The translations under genes and the position numbers were made by a program. Below are positions 6,334 to 11,574 of a stretch of 11,574 bases of DNA, in pieces (within the stretch, counting starts at the first letter, position 1; every line of letters begins with the position of its first letter). This DNA is from Deferribacteres bacterium (GTDB lineage Bacteria; Nitrospirota; Thermodesulfovibrionia; UBA6902), in NCBI GenBank assembly GCA_013152795.1, contig JAADFS010000086.1, positions 1-11,574 of the forward strand. Direction: 5' to 3'. Below the pieces are notes generated by a model. That model ran no database searches. It was not told the DNA's origin and worked only from the letters and a program-made list of their open reading frames with translations.

Positions 6334-6391
6334 GGATGTAAAGAGAGCGGTTCCTGTACCGGGTTGCAGGAGAGGTTGATGCTTTACATCC
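6334..6391 (+). ncRNA. Structured rpsO leader with possible pseudoknot
   Basis: GGATGTAAAG (6334-6343) pairs perfectly with CTTTACATCC (6382-6391). Inside, CGGT (6348-6351) pairs with ACCG (6358-6361). The hexaloop TCCTGT between them carries TCCTG (6352-6356), complementary to CAGGA (6367-6371), the geometry of an H-type pseudoknot. The second strand CAGGA lies in an SD-like AGGAGAGG. S15 is known to repress its own mRNA through leader structures that differ between lineages (a pseudoknot in E. coli), so an S15-responsive element is a reasonable inference. The fold is read by eye, not computed. Confidence 0.5.
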
Positions 6392-6447
6392 CGATTGGTC
6401 TTGTGTTAAAATTTTATCTCTCTAAATATAAAGAAAGGCGGCGGCTG

Positions 6448-6716
6448 ATGGCTTTAGCAAAAGAACAAAAGGAAAATATAATCAAACAGTACAAGCTGCA
6501 CGATGGTGATACAGGGTCTCGGAAGTGCAAATAGCCCTTATCAGCGAGCGTTTAAACGGTCTGAATTCGCATTTTCAGATCCATAAAAAAGATCACCACT
6601 CACGCAGAGGGCTCTTGAAATTGGTGGGACAGAGACGCAAACTCTTAAGTTATCTGAAGGCGACGGACAGAGAGAGATACGAGAGGCTCATTAAACAGCT
6701 TGGACTTAGAAAGTGA
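6448..6716 (+). pseudogene. rpsO: 30S ribosomal protein S15, frameshifted
   Basis: S15 is a primary 16S rRNA-binding protein that organises the central domain of the 30S subunit and bridge B4. The frame from ATG 6448 reads MALAKEQKENIIKQYKLHDG then DTGS, and after GGGTCT shifts to RKCK and a TAG at 6532-6534. The rest of S15 continues in another frame from GTG 6525 (VQIALISERLNGL..HKKDHHSRRGLLKLV..ERLIKQLGLRK) to TGA 6714-6716. Adding one C after 6519 restores TCT-CCG-GAA-GTG, the conserved DTGSPEVQIAL, and an 89-residue protein, the exact usual length. No slippery sequence suggests programmed shifting. A sequencing or assembly error is the simplest reading, a true mutation the alternative. 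AAAGG lies about 9 bases before ATG. pnp starts 6 bases after the stop, suggesting translational coupling. Confidence 0.93.
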
Positions 6717-6722
6717 TAGTGA

Positions 6723-8825
6723 ATGACAAATGTTGAGACTGAAGTTAAAGGAAAACCTCTTTATCTTGAGACAGGAGTATTCGCAAAACAGGCCGACGGT
6801 TCTGTAATCGCAAGATACGGAGACACTGTTGTACTGGCAACGGTTGTTGCCAGGAAAGAAGCAAGAGAAAATATAGATTTTTTCCCCCTTACCATAGACT
6901 ACCAGGAAAAGGCCTATGCAGCCGGCAAAATCCCCGGCGGTTTTTTTAAAAGGGAAGGCAGGCCCAGTGAAAAGGAAGTCCTTACCTCCCGCCTGATTGA
7001 CAGACCTGTCAGGCCCCTTTTCCCGGAGGGTTTTCATTCTGATACCCAGGGAATCGTCTCGGTGCTGTCCTTTGGAGAGGAAAACATATCGGATGTCCTG
7101 GGGATTATCGGCATGTCGGCGGCACTCAGCATATCCGATATCCCGTTCAACGGACCGGTCGGTGCCGTAAGAGTCGGCATACTGAGTGACTCTTTTGTGA
7201 TCAACCCCGACCTGCAGGAGACGGAGGAGTGCGACTTCACACTCGTGGTGGCCGGCACTGAAGAAGCGGTCCTCATGGTTGAGGGAGGCGGTCTTGAGAT
7301 CCAGGAACCCCTCTTGCTCGAGGCACTTGAGATCGCTCACAAGGAGATAAAGACCGTTGTTGCCCTGCAGAAAAAACTGGTCTCCATGGCAGGCAAGCCC
7401 AAGCGCCCTGTAACACCGCCCCACGTGGATGAACAGCTCGTAAAGGCCGTCTCGGACATTTCGCTCGAAAAAATCAAGCAGGCGATTATCATCCCGGATA
7501 AACTCAGGAGGCAGGAAGCCCTTAATGAAATACTCAAGGCCGTTATAGAAGAGCTGAACACCGGGGAAGAGGATATATCAAAGGATATCGCCTTTGTTTT
7601 CAATAAACTCGAAAAAGACCTCGTAAGGAACATGATCCTTGAACAGGGTATAAGGGTGGACGGCCGCAGGCCTGAGGAGATAAGGAAAATAAGCGCGGAT
7701 GTGGGAATTCTGCCGAGGACGCACGGCTCGGCCCTTTTTGTGAGGGGGGAGACACAGTGCCTGGCAGCGGTCACACTCGGCACAGCCGAAGACGAACAGA
7801 GAATCGACGCGCTTGAAGGAGAATCCAAAAAGGCGTTCATGCTTCATTATAATTTCCCCCCCTTCAGCGTGGGGGAAGTAAAACCCCTCAGGTCCCCGGG
7901 CCGGAGGGAGATCGGCCATGGTATGCTGGCTGAGAGGGCTTTGAAGGCCGTGCTTCCGGCGAAATCAGAGTTCCCCTATACCATAAGGATAGTATCGGAT
8001 GTGCTCGAGTCCAACGGTTCATCATCGATGGCCACGGTATGCGGGGGTACGCTTGCCCTTATGGATGCCGGTGTGCCCATCAAGGCCCCGGTCGCCGGTA
8101 TTGCAATGGGGCTTATCAAGGAAGGCGAAAAGATCGTGGTTCTTACGGATATACTGGGTCTTGAGGACCATCTCGGCGACATGGACTTCAAGGTGACCGG
8201 CACAGAGGAGGGCATTACCGCGTTCCAGATGGATGTGAAGATAACCGGTGTGACCAGGGAAATCATGGGGGCCGCGCTTGAACAGGCAAAGAAGGGAAGG
8301 CTCTACATACTCGGCAAGATGAAGGAGATACTCCCCGGACCGAGGGAGAATCTCGCCACACATGCCCCGAGGATTTTCACGATGAAGATAAAGCCCGACA
8401 AGATCAGGGACGTTATCGGCACAGGCGGAAAGGTTATCAGGGGCATAGTCGAGCAGACAGGCGTCAAGATAGATATTGATGATACAGGCACCATAAATAT
8501 TGCATCAATCGACGAGGCGTCCGCCCTGAAGGCCATGGATATTGTAAAGGGAATAGTGGCTGAGGCAGAGGTGGGCAAGCTCTATATGGTGGGCAAAATA
8601 AAGAGGATAGTGGATTTCGGTGCGTTTGTGGAAATATTCCCGGGCACTGAAGGATTGCTTCACATATCGCAGATTTCCGACAAGAGAATCGCAAAGGTTA
8701 CGGATGTTTTAAAGGAAGGGGAAGAGATTCTTGTTAAGGTCATAGAGATAGATAAAATGGGCAGGATACGTCTCAGCAGAAAAGAGGCGCTTAAAGACCG
8801 GGCATCTGCAAAATCAAGGGCCTGA
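6723..8825 (+). CDS. pnp: Polyribonucleotide nucleotidyltransferase (PNPase)
   Basis: PNPase is a trimeric 3'-5' phosphorolytic exoribonuclease that degrades mRNA and can add heteropolymeric tails. The 700 residues show the full architecture: first RNase PH domain (about 6-140) with PGGFFKREGRPSE (71-83), helical linker (about 235-305), and catalytic second RNase PH domain (about 310-545) with NGSSSMATVCGGT (431-443) and GEDHLGDMD-like LEDHLGDMDFK (480-490). Metal-binding D482, D488 and K490 are retained. A KH domain (about 553-612, VIGTGGKVI) and an S1 domain (about 616-686, GKIKRIVDFGAFVEIFPG) follow. Length is normal (E. coli 711). It follows rpsO by 6 bases, the widely conserved rpsO-pnp pair, with a weak Shine-Dalgarno consistent with coupling to rpsO translation. 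If the rpsO frameshift were real, that coupling would be lost. Confidence 0.98.
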   Translation: MTNVETEVKGKPLYLETGVFAKQADGSVIARYGDTVVLATVVARKEARENIDFFPLTIDYQEKAYAAGKIPGGFFKREGRPSEKEVLTSRLIDRPVRPLFPEGFHSDTQGIVSVLSFGEENISDVLGIIGMSAALSISDIPFNGPVGAVRVGILSDSFVINPDLQETEECDFTLVVAGTEEAVLMVEGGGLEIQEPLLLEALEIAHKEIKTVVALQKKLVSMAGKPKRPVTPPHVDEQLVKAVSDISLEKIKQAIIIPDKLRRQEALNEILKAVIEELNTGEEDISKDIAFVFNKLEKDLVRNMILEQGIRVDGRRPEEIRKISADVGILPRTHGSALFVRGETQCLAAVTLGTAEDEQRIDALEGESKKAFMLHYNFPPFSVGEVKPLRSPGRREIGHGMLAERALKAVLPAKSEFPYTIRIVSDVLESNGSSSMATVCGGTLALMDAGVPIKAPVAGIAMGLIKEGEKIVVLTDILGLEDHLGDMDFKVTGTEEGITAFQMDVKITGVTREIMGAALEQAKKGRLYILGKMKEILPGPRENLATHAPRIFTMKIKPDKIRDVIGTGGKVIRGIVEQTGVKIDIDDTGTINIASIDEASALKAMDIVKGIVAEAEVGKLYMVGKIKRIVDFGAFVEIFPGTEGLLHISQISDKRIAKVTDVLKEGEEILVKVIEIDKMGRIRLSRKEALKDRASAKSRA

Positions 8826-8863
8826 TGTAAATAAACCTAAAAAGCCGGATCATCATCAATATG

Positions 8864-8904
8864 CTTTGCAGTGGTTTCTGCAGGATACCGCTGCAAGGTC
8901 TTTT
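8864..8904 (+). terminator. Intrinsic terminator candidate after pnp
   Basis: CTTTGCAGTGG (8864-8874) pairs with CCGCTGCAAGG (8888-8898) over 11 positions with two G-U wobbles and a 13-base loop. It is followed at once by TCTTTT (8899-8904). Position 40 bases after the pnp stop fits a Rho-independent terminator. Confidence 0.65.
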
Positions 8905-8988
8905 ACTGCAATCCCTCCTGCCCCCCCTCCTGTATTTTTTAATGCCACGATAAGGTTGATATAACCGTAAGGTGCGAGAAAGCGAAGA
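8905..8988. other. Pyrimidine-rich spacer before the M16 gene
   Basis: This spacer contains two copies of CCCTCCTG (8913-8920 and 8925-8932) joined by a C run, then T6 (8935-8940). No clear promoter is seen. AAGGTG at 8969-8974 is too far from the ATG at 8989 to be a good ribosome site. Confidence 0.4.
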
Positions 8989-10245
8989 ATGTTCAAAAAA
9001 ATAATGCTTGACAACAACATACCCGTCCTCATCGAGACGGCTCACGAGGTGCACTCCATGTGCATAGGCATATGGGTTAAGGTCGGCTCACGAAACGAGC
9101 GGCCCGAGAAGAACGGCATCTCCCATTTCCTCGAACACATGTTTTTCAAGGGAACGGCAACCCGTACGGCACAGGATATCGCAATGGAGATAGATTCGCT
9201 CGGCGGGGAGCTGAATGCCTTTACGTCTTCGGAGTATACACTCTTTTATGTCAAGGTGCTGGATGAATACATGGAAAAGGCCATAGAGCTTTTAACGGAC
9301 ATATTCCTGCATTCAACCCTACCCGAATCCGACCTGGAAAAGGAGAGGAGCATAATCAACGAGGAAATAAAGATGGTGGAGGATACGCCGTCGGATTATG
9401 TTTACGAGCTGTTCAGCAAGAGCATATGGGGTGAGAAGGGGCTGGGCCTGTCGGTCCTCGGCAAGGGTGAGACGATAGAGACGTTTACAAGAGACGACCT
9501 CATTGAGCATGTGGAAAGGTTTTACGGGAAAGAAAACATCATCGTGGCATGCAGCGGCAGGTTCGATGAAGACAGGCTTATCGGGTTTCTGAACCAGGGT
9601 ATCGGCTCTCTAAAGAGAAGCTGTAACCGCGAAGATACGCCCGCACCGGAGTTTACAGGCAGCATTAATATAGTCACAAGGGACCTGTCGGAGGCGCATA
9701 TATGCCTCGGGGTCAGGGGTATGCCTTATAAAAGCGATGACAGGTACTCGATGCACCTGCTGAATACGATACTCGGCTCGGGTTTCAGCTCCAGGCTCTT
9801 TCAGAATGTGCGGGAAAAGAGAGGACTGGTATATTCGATTTATTCATATCATGTATCATATTTCGATACCGGTCTCTGGGCGGTATATGCAGGCACTGAC
9901 AAAAGGCACGTCAGCGAGGTGGTTAATATTACGGTTGAGGAGATGAAGAATCTCGCTGATTCAATTACACATGACGAGCTCCAGAGGTCAAAGGCCCAGC
10001 TCAAGGGCAATCTTATCCTCGCCCTCGAGTCCACGAGCAACAAGATGTCAAACATAGCAAAACAGGAAATATACTATGGAGAGTATTTTTCTCCTGAAAA
10101 GATCATAGCGATGGTCGAGGCCATAACACTTGAAAACGTCAAGGACGTGGCCCGGCGGCTCACGGATTCAACCCCGTTTGCCCTGACCGTATACGGCCCC
10201 GTGCAGGAGCGCGACCTCAGGGGCACGTGCAGGCTCCTGCAATAA
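8989..10245 (+). CDS. M16 family zinc metallopeptidase (processing-peptidase-like)
   Basis: This 418-residue protein matches the single-chain, about 45 kDa bacterial M16B peptidases related to the mitochondrial processing peptidase beta subunit. The inverted zinc motif HFLEH is at 46-50 (H46, H50 ligands, E49 general base). The distal ligand is E126 in NEEIKM, 76 residues on, the normal spacing. The second, non-catalytic half has the family R/Y pair in FQNVREKRGLVYSIYS (271-286). No signal peptide is seen, so it is probably cytoplasmic. Substrate is unknown; such enzymes usually degrade peptides. It is often found just after pnp. The Shine-Dalgarno is weak and no upstream start is in frame nearby. 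It precedes the TIGR02757 gene by 30 bases in the same direction. Confidence 0.94.
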   Translation: MFKKIMLDNNIPVLIETAHEVHSMCIGIWVKVGSRNERPEKNGISHFLEHMFFKGTATRTAQDIAMEIDSLGGELNAFTSSEYTLFYVKVLDEYMEKAIELLTDIFLHSTLPESDLEKERSIINEEIKMVEDTPSDYVYELFSKSIWGEKGLGLSVLGKGETIETFTRDDLIEHVERFYGKENIIVACSGRFDEDRLIGFLNQGIGSLKRSCNREDTPAPEFTGSINIVTRDLSEAHICLGVRGMPYKSDDRYSMHLLNTILGSGFSSRLFQNVREKRGLVYSIYSYHVSYFDTGLWAVYAGTDKRHVSEVVNITVEEMKNLADSITHDELQRSKAQLKGNLILALESTSNKMSNIAKQEIYYGEYFSPEKIIAMVEAITLENVKDVARRLTDSTPFALTVYGPVQERDLRGTCRLLQ

Positions 10246-10275
10246 ACCGACTTCAGGGAGGACCGACCCTGAGCC

Positions 10276-11130
10276 ATGACCCTGCTCAAAGAGACTCTCG
10301 ATAAACTCTACAGGGAATATAATTTCAGTGACCGGCTCGTATACGACCCCATAGATTTTCCGCACAGGTATTCAGAGCCGGCTGATGTGGAGGTTGCGGG
10401 TTTTATCGCATCCTGTTTTGCCTACGGTAAAGTCGGTCTTTTCAAACCGGTAATTGAGAAGATACTCAGGCCCGGAGGCAGGCATCCCGCGCAGTTTTTC
10501 CTGAATTTTACGTTAAAAGACGCGCGGTATTTAAAGGACGTCAGCTACAGGTTCAACAGTGAAAGGGATGTTGTCTGTCTTGCCTATATGCTGGGCCGCA
10601 TACTGCGGAAACGGGGTTCCCTGAAAAACGTGTTCTACCGGTTTTATAACCCGGAGGATGAAGACGTCGGGACCGCCCTGAGGGGCTTCGTCGATTCTTT
10701 TCTTGGAATATCCGTATCGCCGGTTTACGGAAAAAACATCATCCCTTCCGGACTGGCACAGTTGCTGCCTTCGCCCCGCAGGGGCAGCGCATGCAAGCGG
10801 ATGAACCTGTTTCTCAGGTGGATGGTGAGGACGAAAGACATTGACTTCGGCATCTGGAACAGGATATCGCCGTCGAAACTGATCATCCCCCTTGATACCC
10901 ATATAGCAAGGATTTCAAGATGCCTCGGCCTGACCCGGAGGAAGGCCGCTGACTGGAAGGCCGCAAAGGAGATAACCGAATCACTCAAAAGGCTCGACCC
11001 GCAGGATCCCCTCAAATATGACTTCGCCCTCTGCCATCTCGGAATAGCCGGATTATACAAAGGCATGATATGCCCAAATTGCACTTTTCCACCGGGTGCA
11101 TGTAAAATTATAAAACAGGCGGTTCCCTGA
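10276..11130 (+). CDS. TIGR02757 / DUF2400 family protein
   Basis: This 284-residue protein of unknown function matches the family by its N-terminal RYSEPADVEVAGFIASCFAYG (31-51), the mid-domain GSACKRMNLFLRWMVR (170-185) and the C-terminal LIIPLDTHIARISRCLGLT (202-220) followed by DPQDPLKYDFALCHLGI (241-257). The PLDTH..R..LGL block resembles the catalytic-Asp segment (VDTHV.R) of HhH-GPD DNA glycosylases such as endonuclease III, so D207 would sit at the catalytic Asp position. Near the end C253, C266, C269 and C276 form C-x12-C-x2-C-x6-C, reminiscent of an Fe-S or zinc site, though spacing differs from the EndoIII cluster (C-x6-C-x2-C-x5-C). A DNA-repair-like role is only inferred. GAGG lies about 14 bases upstream of the ATG. 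It runs in line with the M16 gene. Confidence 0.85.
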   Translation: MTLLKETLDKLYREYNFSDRLVYDPIDFPHRYSEPADVEVAGFIASCFAYGKVGLFKPVIEKILRPGGRHPAQFFLNFTLKDARYLKDVSYRFNSERDVVCLAYMLGRILRKRGSLKNVFYRFYNPEDEDVGTALRGFVDSFLGISVSPVYGKNIIPSGLAQLLPSPRRGSACKRMNLFLRWMVRTKDIDFGIWNRISPSKLIIPLDTHIARISRCLGLTRRKAADWKAAKEITESLKRLDPQDPLKYDFALCHLGIAGLYKGMICPNCTFPPGACKIIKQAVP

Positions 11131-11132
11131 CC

Positions 11133-11146
11133 ATGATTCAAATCAT
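11133..11146. promoter_or_regulatory. FNR/CRP-like inverted repeat
   Basis: ATGATT-CA-AATCAT is a perfect 6+6 palindrome. Its core TGAT-N4-ATCA matches the inner eight bases of the FNR consensus TTGAT-N4-ATCAA, with both outermost bases different. It overlaps the candidate -35 box of the ferredoxin promoter, a position better suited to repression than to class II activation. The regulator is unknown. Confidence 0.35.
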
Positions 11147-11164
11147 AGCGTGATTATTTATAAT
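11137..11164 (+). promoter_or_regulatory. Candidate ferredoxin promoter
   Basis: TTCAAA (11137-11142) lies 16 bases before a perfect TATAAT (11159-11164). The -10 lies inside the left arm and loop of a 12-bp palindrome. The predicted start near 11171 leaves a leader of about 40 bases ending in a strong AAAGGAGG. Confidence 0.45.
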
Positions 11165-11179
11165 AAGTTATAAATAATC
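11152..11179. promoter_or_regulatory. 12-bp AT-rich palindrome (operator or weak terminator)
   Basis: GATTATTTATAA (11152-11163) and TTATAAATAATC (11168-11179) are exact reverse complements around the loop TAAG. The stem is almost all A-T, so as an RNA hairpin it would be weak. Spanning the -10 box, it looks more like an operator. It could also help end the upstream TIGR02757 transcript (CATCTTTTC follows). Confidence 0.45.
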
Positions 11180-11211
11180 CAGTACATCTTTTCAAAGGAG
11201 GATTCTGCCAT

Positions 11212-11412
11212 ATGAGTGACAATGCCGCAAAAAAACTGTCCATCGACCTTGAAGAGTGTATAGGGTGCGGATCGTGCGCCGAGATATGTCCTGATGTTTT
11301 TGCAGTAACCGAGGACGCGAAGGCATATATTATTGCACATGACAAGTGCGACACCTGCGACTGCGAGGAAGCAGCGGAGATATGTCCTACGAAGGCAATA
11401 TTGCTGGAGTAA
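11212..11412 (+). CDS. Small 4Fe-4S ferredoxin
   Basis: This 66-residue acidic electron carrier has a CIGCGSCAEICP motif with C16, C19, C22 and C26. A second half ends in AAEICPTKAI (C58), the layout of single-cluster ferredoxins of the D. gigas Fd II / Pyrococcus type, where C16, C19, C22 and C58 bind the cluster and two others can form a disulfide. Two further cysteines make CDTCDC at 46-51, which is not typical; it could bind a second cluster or metal, or be redox active. The Shine-Dalgarno AAAGGAGG (11194-11201) is strong, 10 bases before the ATG. Its own promoter and palindromes suggest it is transcribed separately. Electron partners are unknown. Confidence 0.93.
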   Translation: MSDNAAKKLSIDLEECIGCGSCAEICPDVFAVTEDAKAYIIAHDKCDTCDCEEAAEICPTKAILLE

Positions 11413-11430
11413 TGAAAATTTCAAGAAAAT

Positions 11431-11461
11431 AAAACTCTGAAAGTAAACAGCAGTTTTTTTT
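11431..11461 (+). terminator. Terminator candidate after ferredoxin
   Basis: AAAACT-CTG (11431-11439) pairs with CAG-C-AGTTTT (11448-11457) with one bulge and an 8-base loop, and the T run continues to 11461. The stem is A-T rich and only moderately stable, but the position 18 bases after the stop and the T8 tract fit a Rho-independent terminator. Confidence 0.5.
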
Positions 11462-11473
11462 GGGGGGGGCGGC

Positions 11474-11574
11474 ATGGAAATATTCGATCTGAACAAGCTG
11501 ATAAAATTTCATCCTGACAGGATATCCCGGGAGATGATTGACGACAAGCCCGAGATGAGGATAGCGCTGATGTG
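11474..11574 (+). CDS. Start of a probable cupin-type protein (partial)
   Basis: An ATG at 11474 opens 33 codons that run off the right edge, beginning MEIFDLNKLIKFHPDRISRE and including MRIALM. An N terminus of this form (a short strand, then 'phenylalanine-x-P-x-(R/K)-(I/M)', then a strand before a glycine-rich turn) recalls small cupin proteins, whose metal-binding histidines would lie beyond the window. The evidence is thin. The upstream G8CGGC tract offers only a poor ribosome site. Any other beta-barrel or unknown protein is possible. Confidence 0.4.
   Translation, partial: MEIFDLNKLIKFHPDRISREMIDDKPEMRIALM

Larger units (their letters stand above)
5903..6447. other. 545-base gene-free divergent region
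   Basis: No convincing protein gene lies here on either strand. It separates the beta-helix gene (-) from rpsO (+). It holds two divergent promoter candidates with -35 boxes 33 bases apart (6263 and 6297), a roughly 325-base leader for the beta-helix gene, a structured rpsO leader, a short hairpin at 6072-6087 and a possible five-codon leader ORF. Frames running through it lack ribosome binding sites and protein-like composition. Confidence 0.6.

Noticed and set aside
6208..6447. + strand frame running from 6208 into rpsO
   Set aside because: It spans the promoter and leader structure, lacks a ribosome site at its start and is not protein-like; only the part from 6379 has a plausible Shine-Dalgarno, reported separately.
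6514..6534. Programmed -1 frameshift in rpsO
   Set aside because: No slippery X-XXY-YYZ heptamer is present, S15 is not known to use frameshifting, and one missing C explains the break fully.
6645..7840. Two - strand frames opposite pnp
   Set aside because: They lie fully antisense to the intact, motif-complete PNPase and show no recognisable domain or ribosome site.

Overview
The window is bacterial, roughly 50% G+C by eye, with frequent AGG/AGA arginine and ATA isoleucine codons. The order ffh - rpsP - khpA - trmD - rplS - rnhB, then rpsO - pnp - M16 peptidase - TIGR02757 protein - small ferredoxin, fits an anaerobic Gram-negative lineage such as Nitrospirota or the former Deltaproteobacteria. 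This placement is inferred from gene order and protein style; no 16S gene or database search supports it.

Region 1 (1-4035, all + strand) is translation and export machinery. It holds the tail of an unrecognised gene, the SRP GTPase Ffh, ribosomal protein S16, the KH protein KhpA, the tRNA m1G37 methyltransferase TrmD, ribosomal protein L19 and RNase HII. rimM, which usually lies between khpA and trmD, is absent; 105 noncoding bases take its place.

Region 2 (4036-6447) interrupts this housekeeping run. A 15-bp palindrome overlaps the rnhB stop codon. It is followed on the - strand by a 580-residue secreted right-handed beta-helix protein, visibly more A/T-rich and Asn/Ile/Thr-rich than its neighbours. 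Upstream lies a 545-base gene-free stretch with two divergent promoter candidates, a long leader for the beta-helix gene and a compact structured leader (possible pseudoknot) for rpsO.

Region 3 (6448-11130, + strand) holds rpsO, pnp, an M16 zinc protease and a TIGR02757-family protein. rpsO is broken by an apparent one-base deletion; restoring one base gives a normal 89-residue S15. pnp is intact and followed by a good intrinsic terminator candidate.

Region 4 (11131-11574) holds a small ferredoxin with unusual extra cysteines, a promoter overlapped by two palindromes, a terminator-like T8/G8 tract and the start of a probable cupin-type protein.

Functionally the window joins SRP targeting (Ffh), ribosome parts and translation fidelity (S16, L19, S15, TrmD, KhpA), and nucleic-acid turnover (RNase HII, PNPase). 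The secreted beta-helix protein is unrelated cargo. I found no CRISPR array, tRNA, rRNA, transposase or integrase. The most notable points are the rpsO frameshift, the possible S15-type regulatory leader, and the beta-helix islet.
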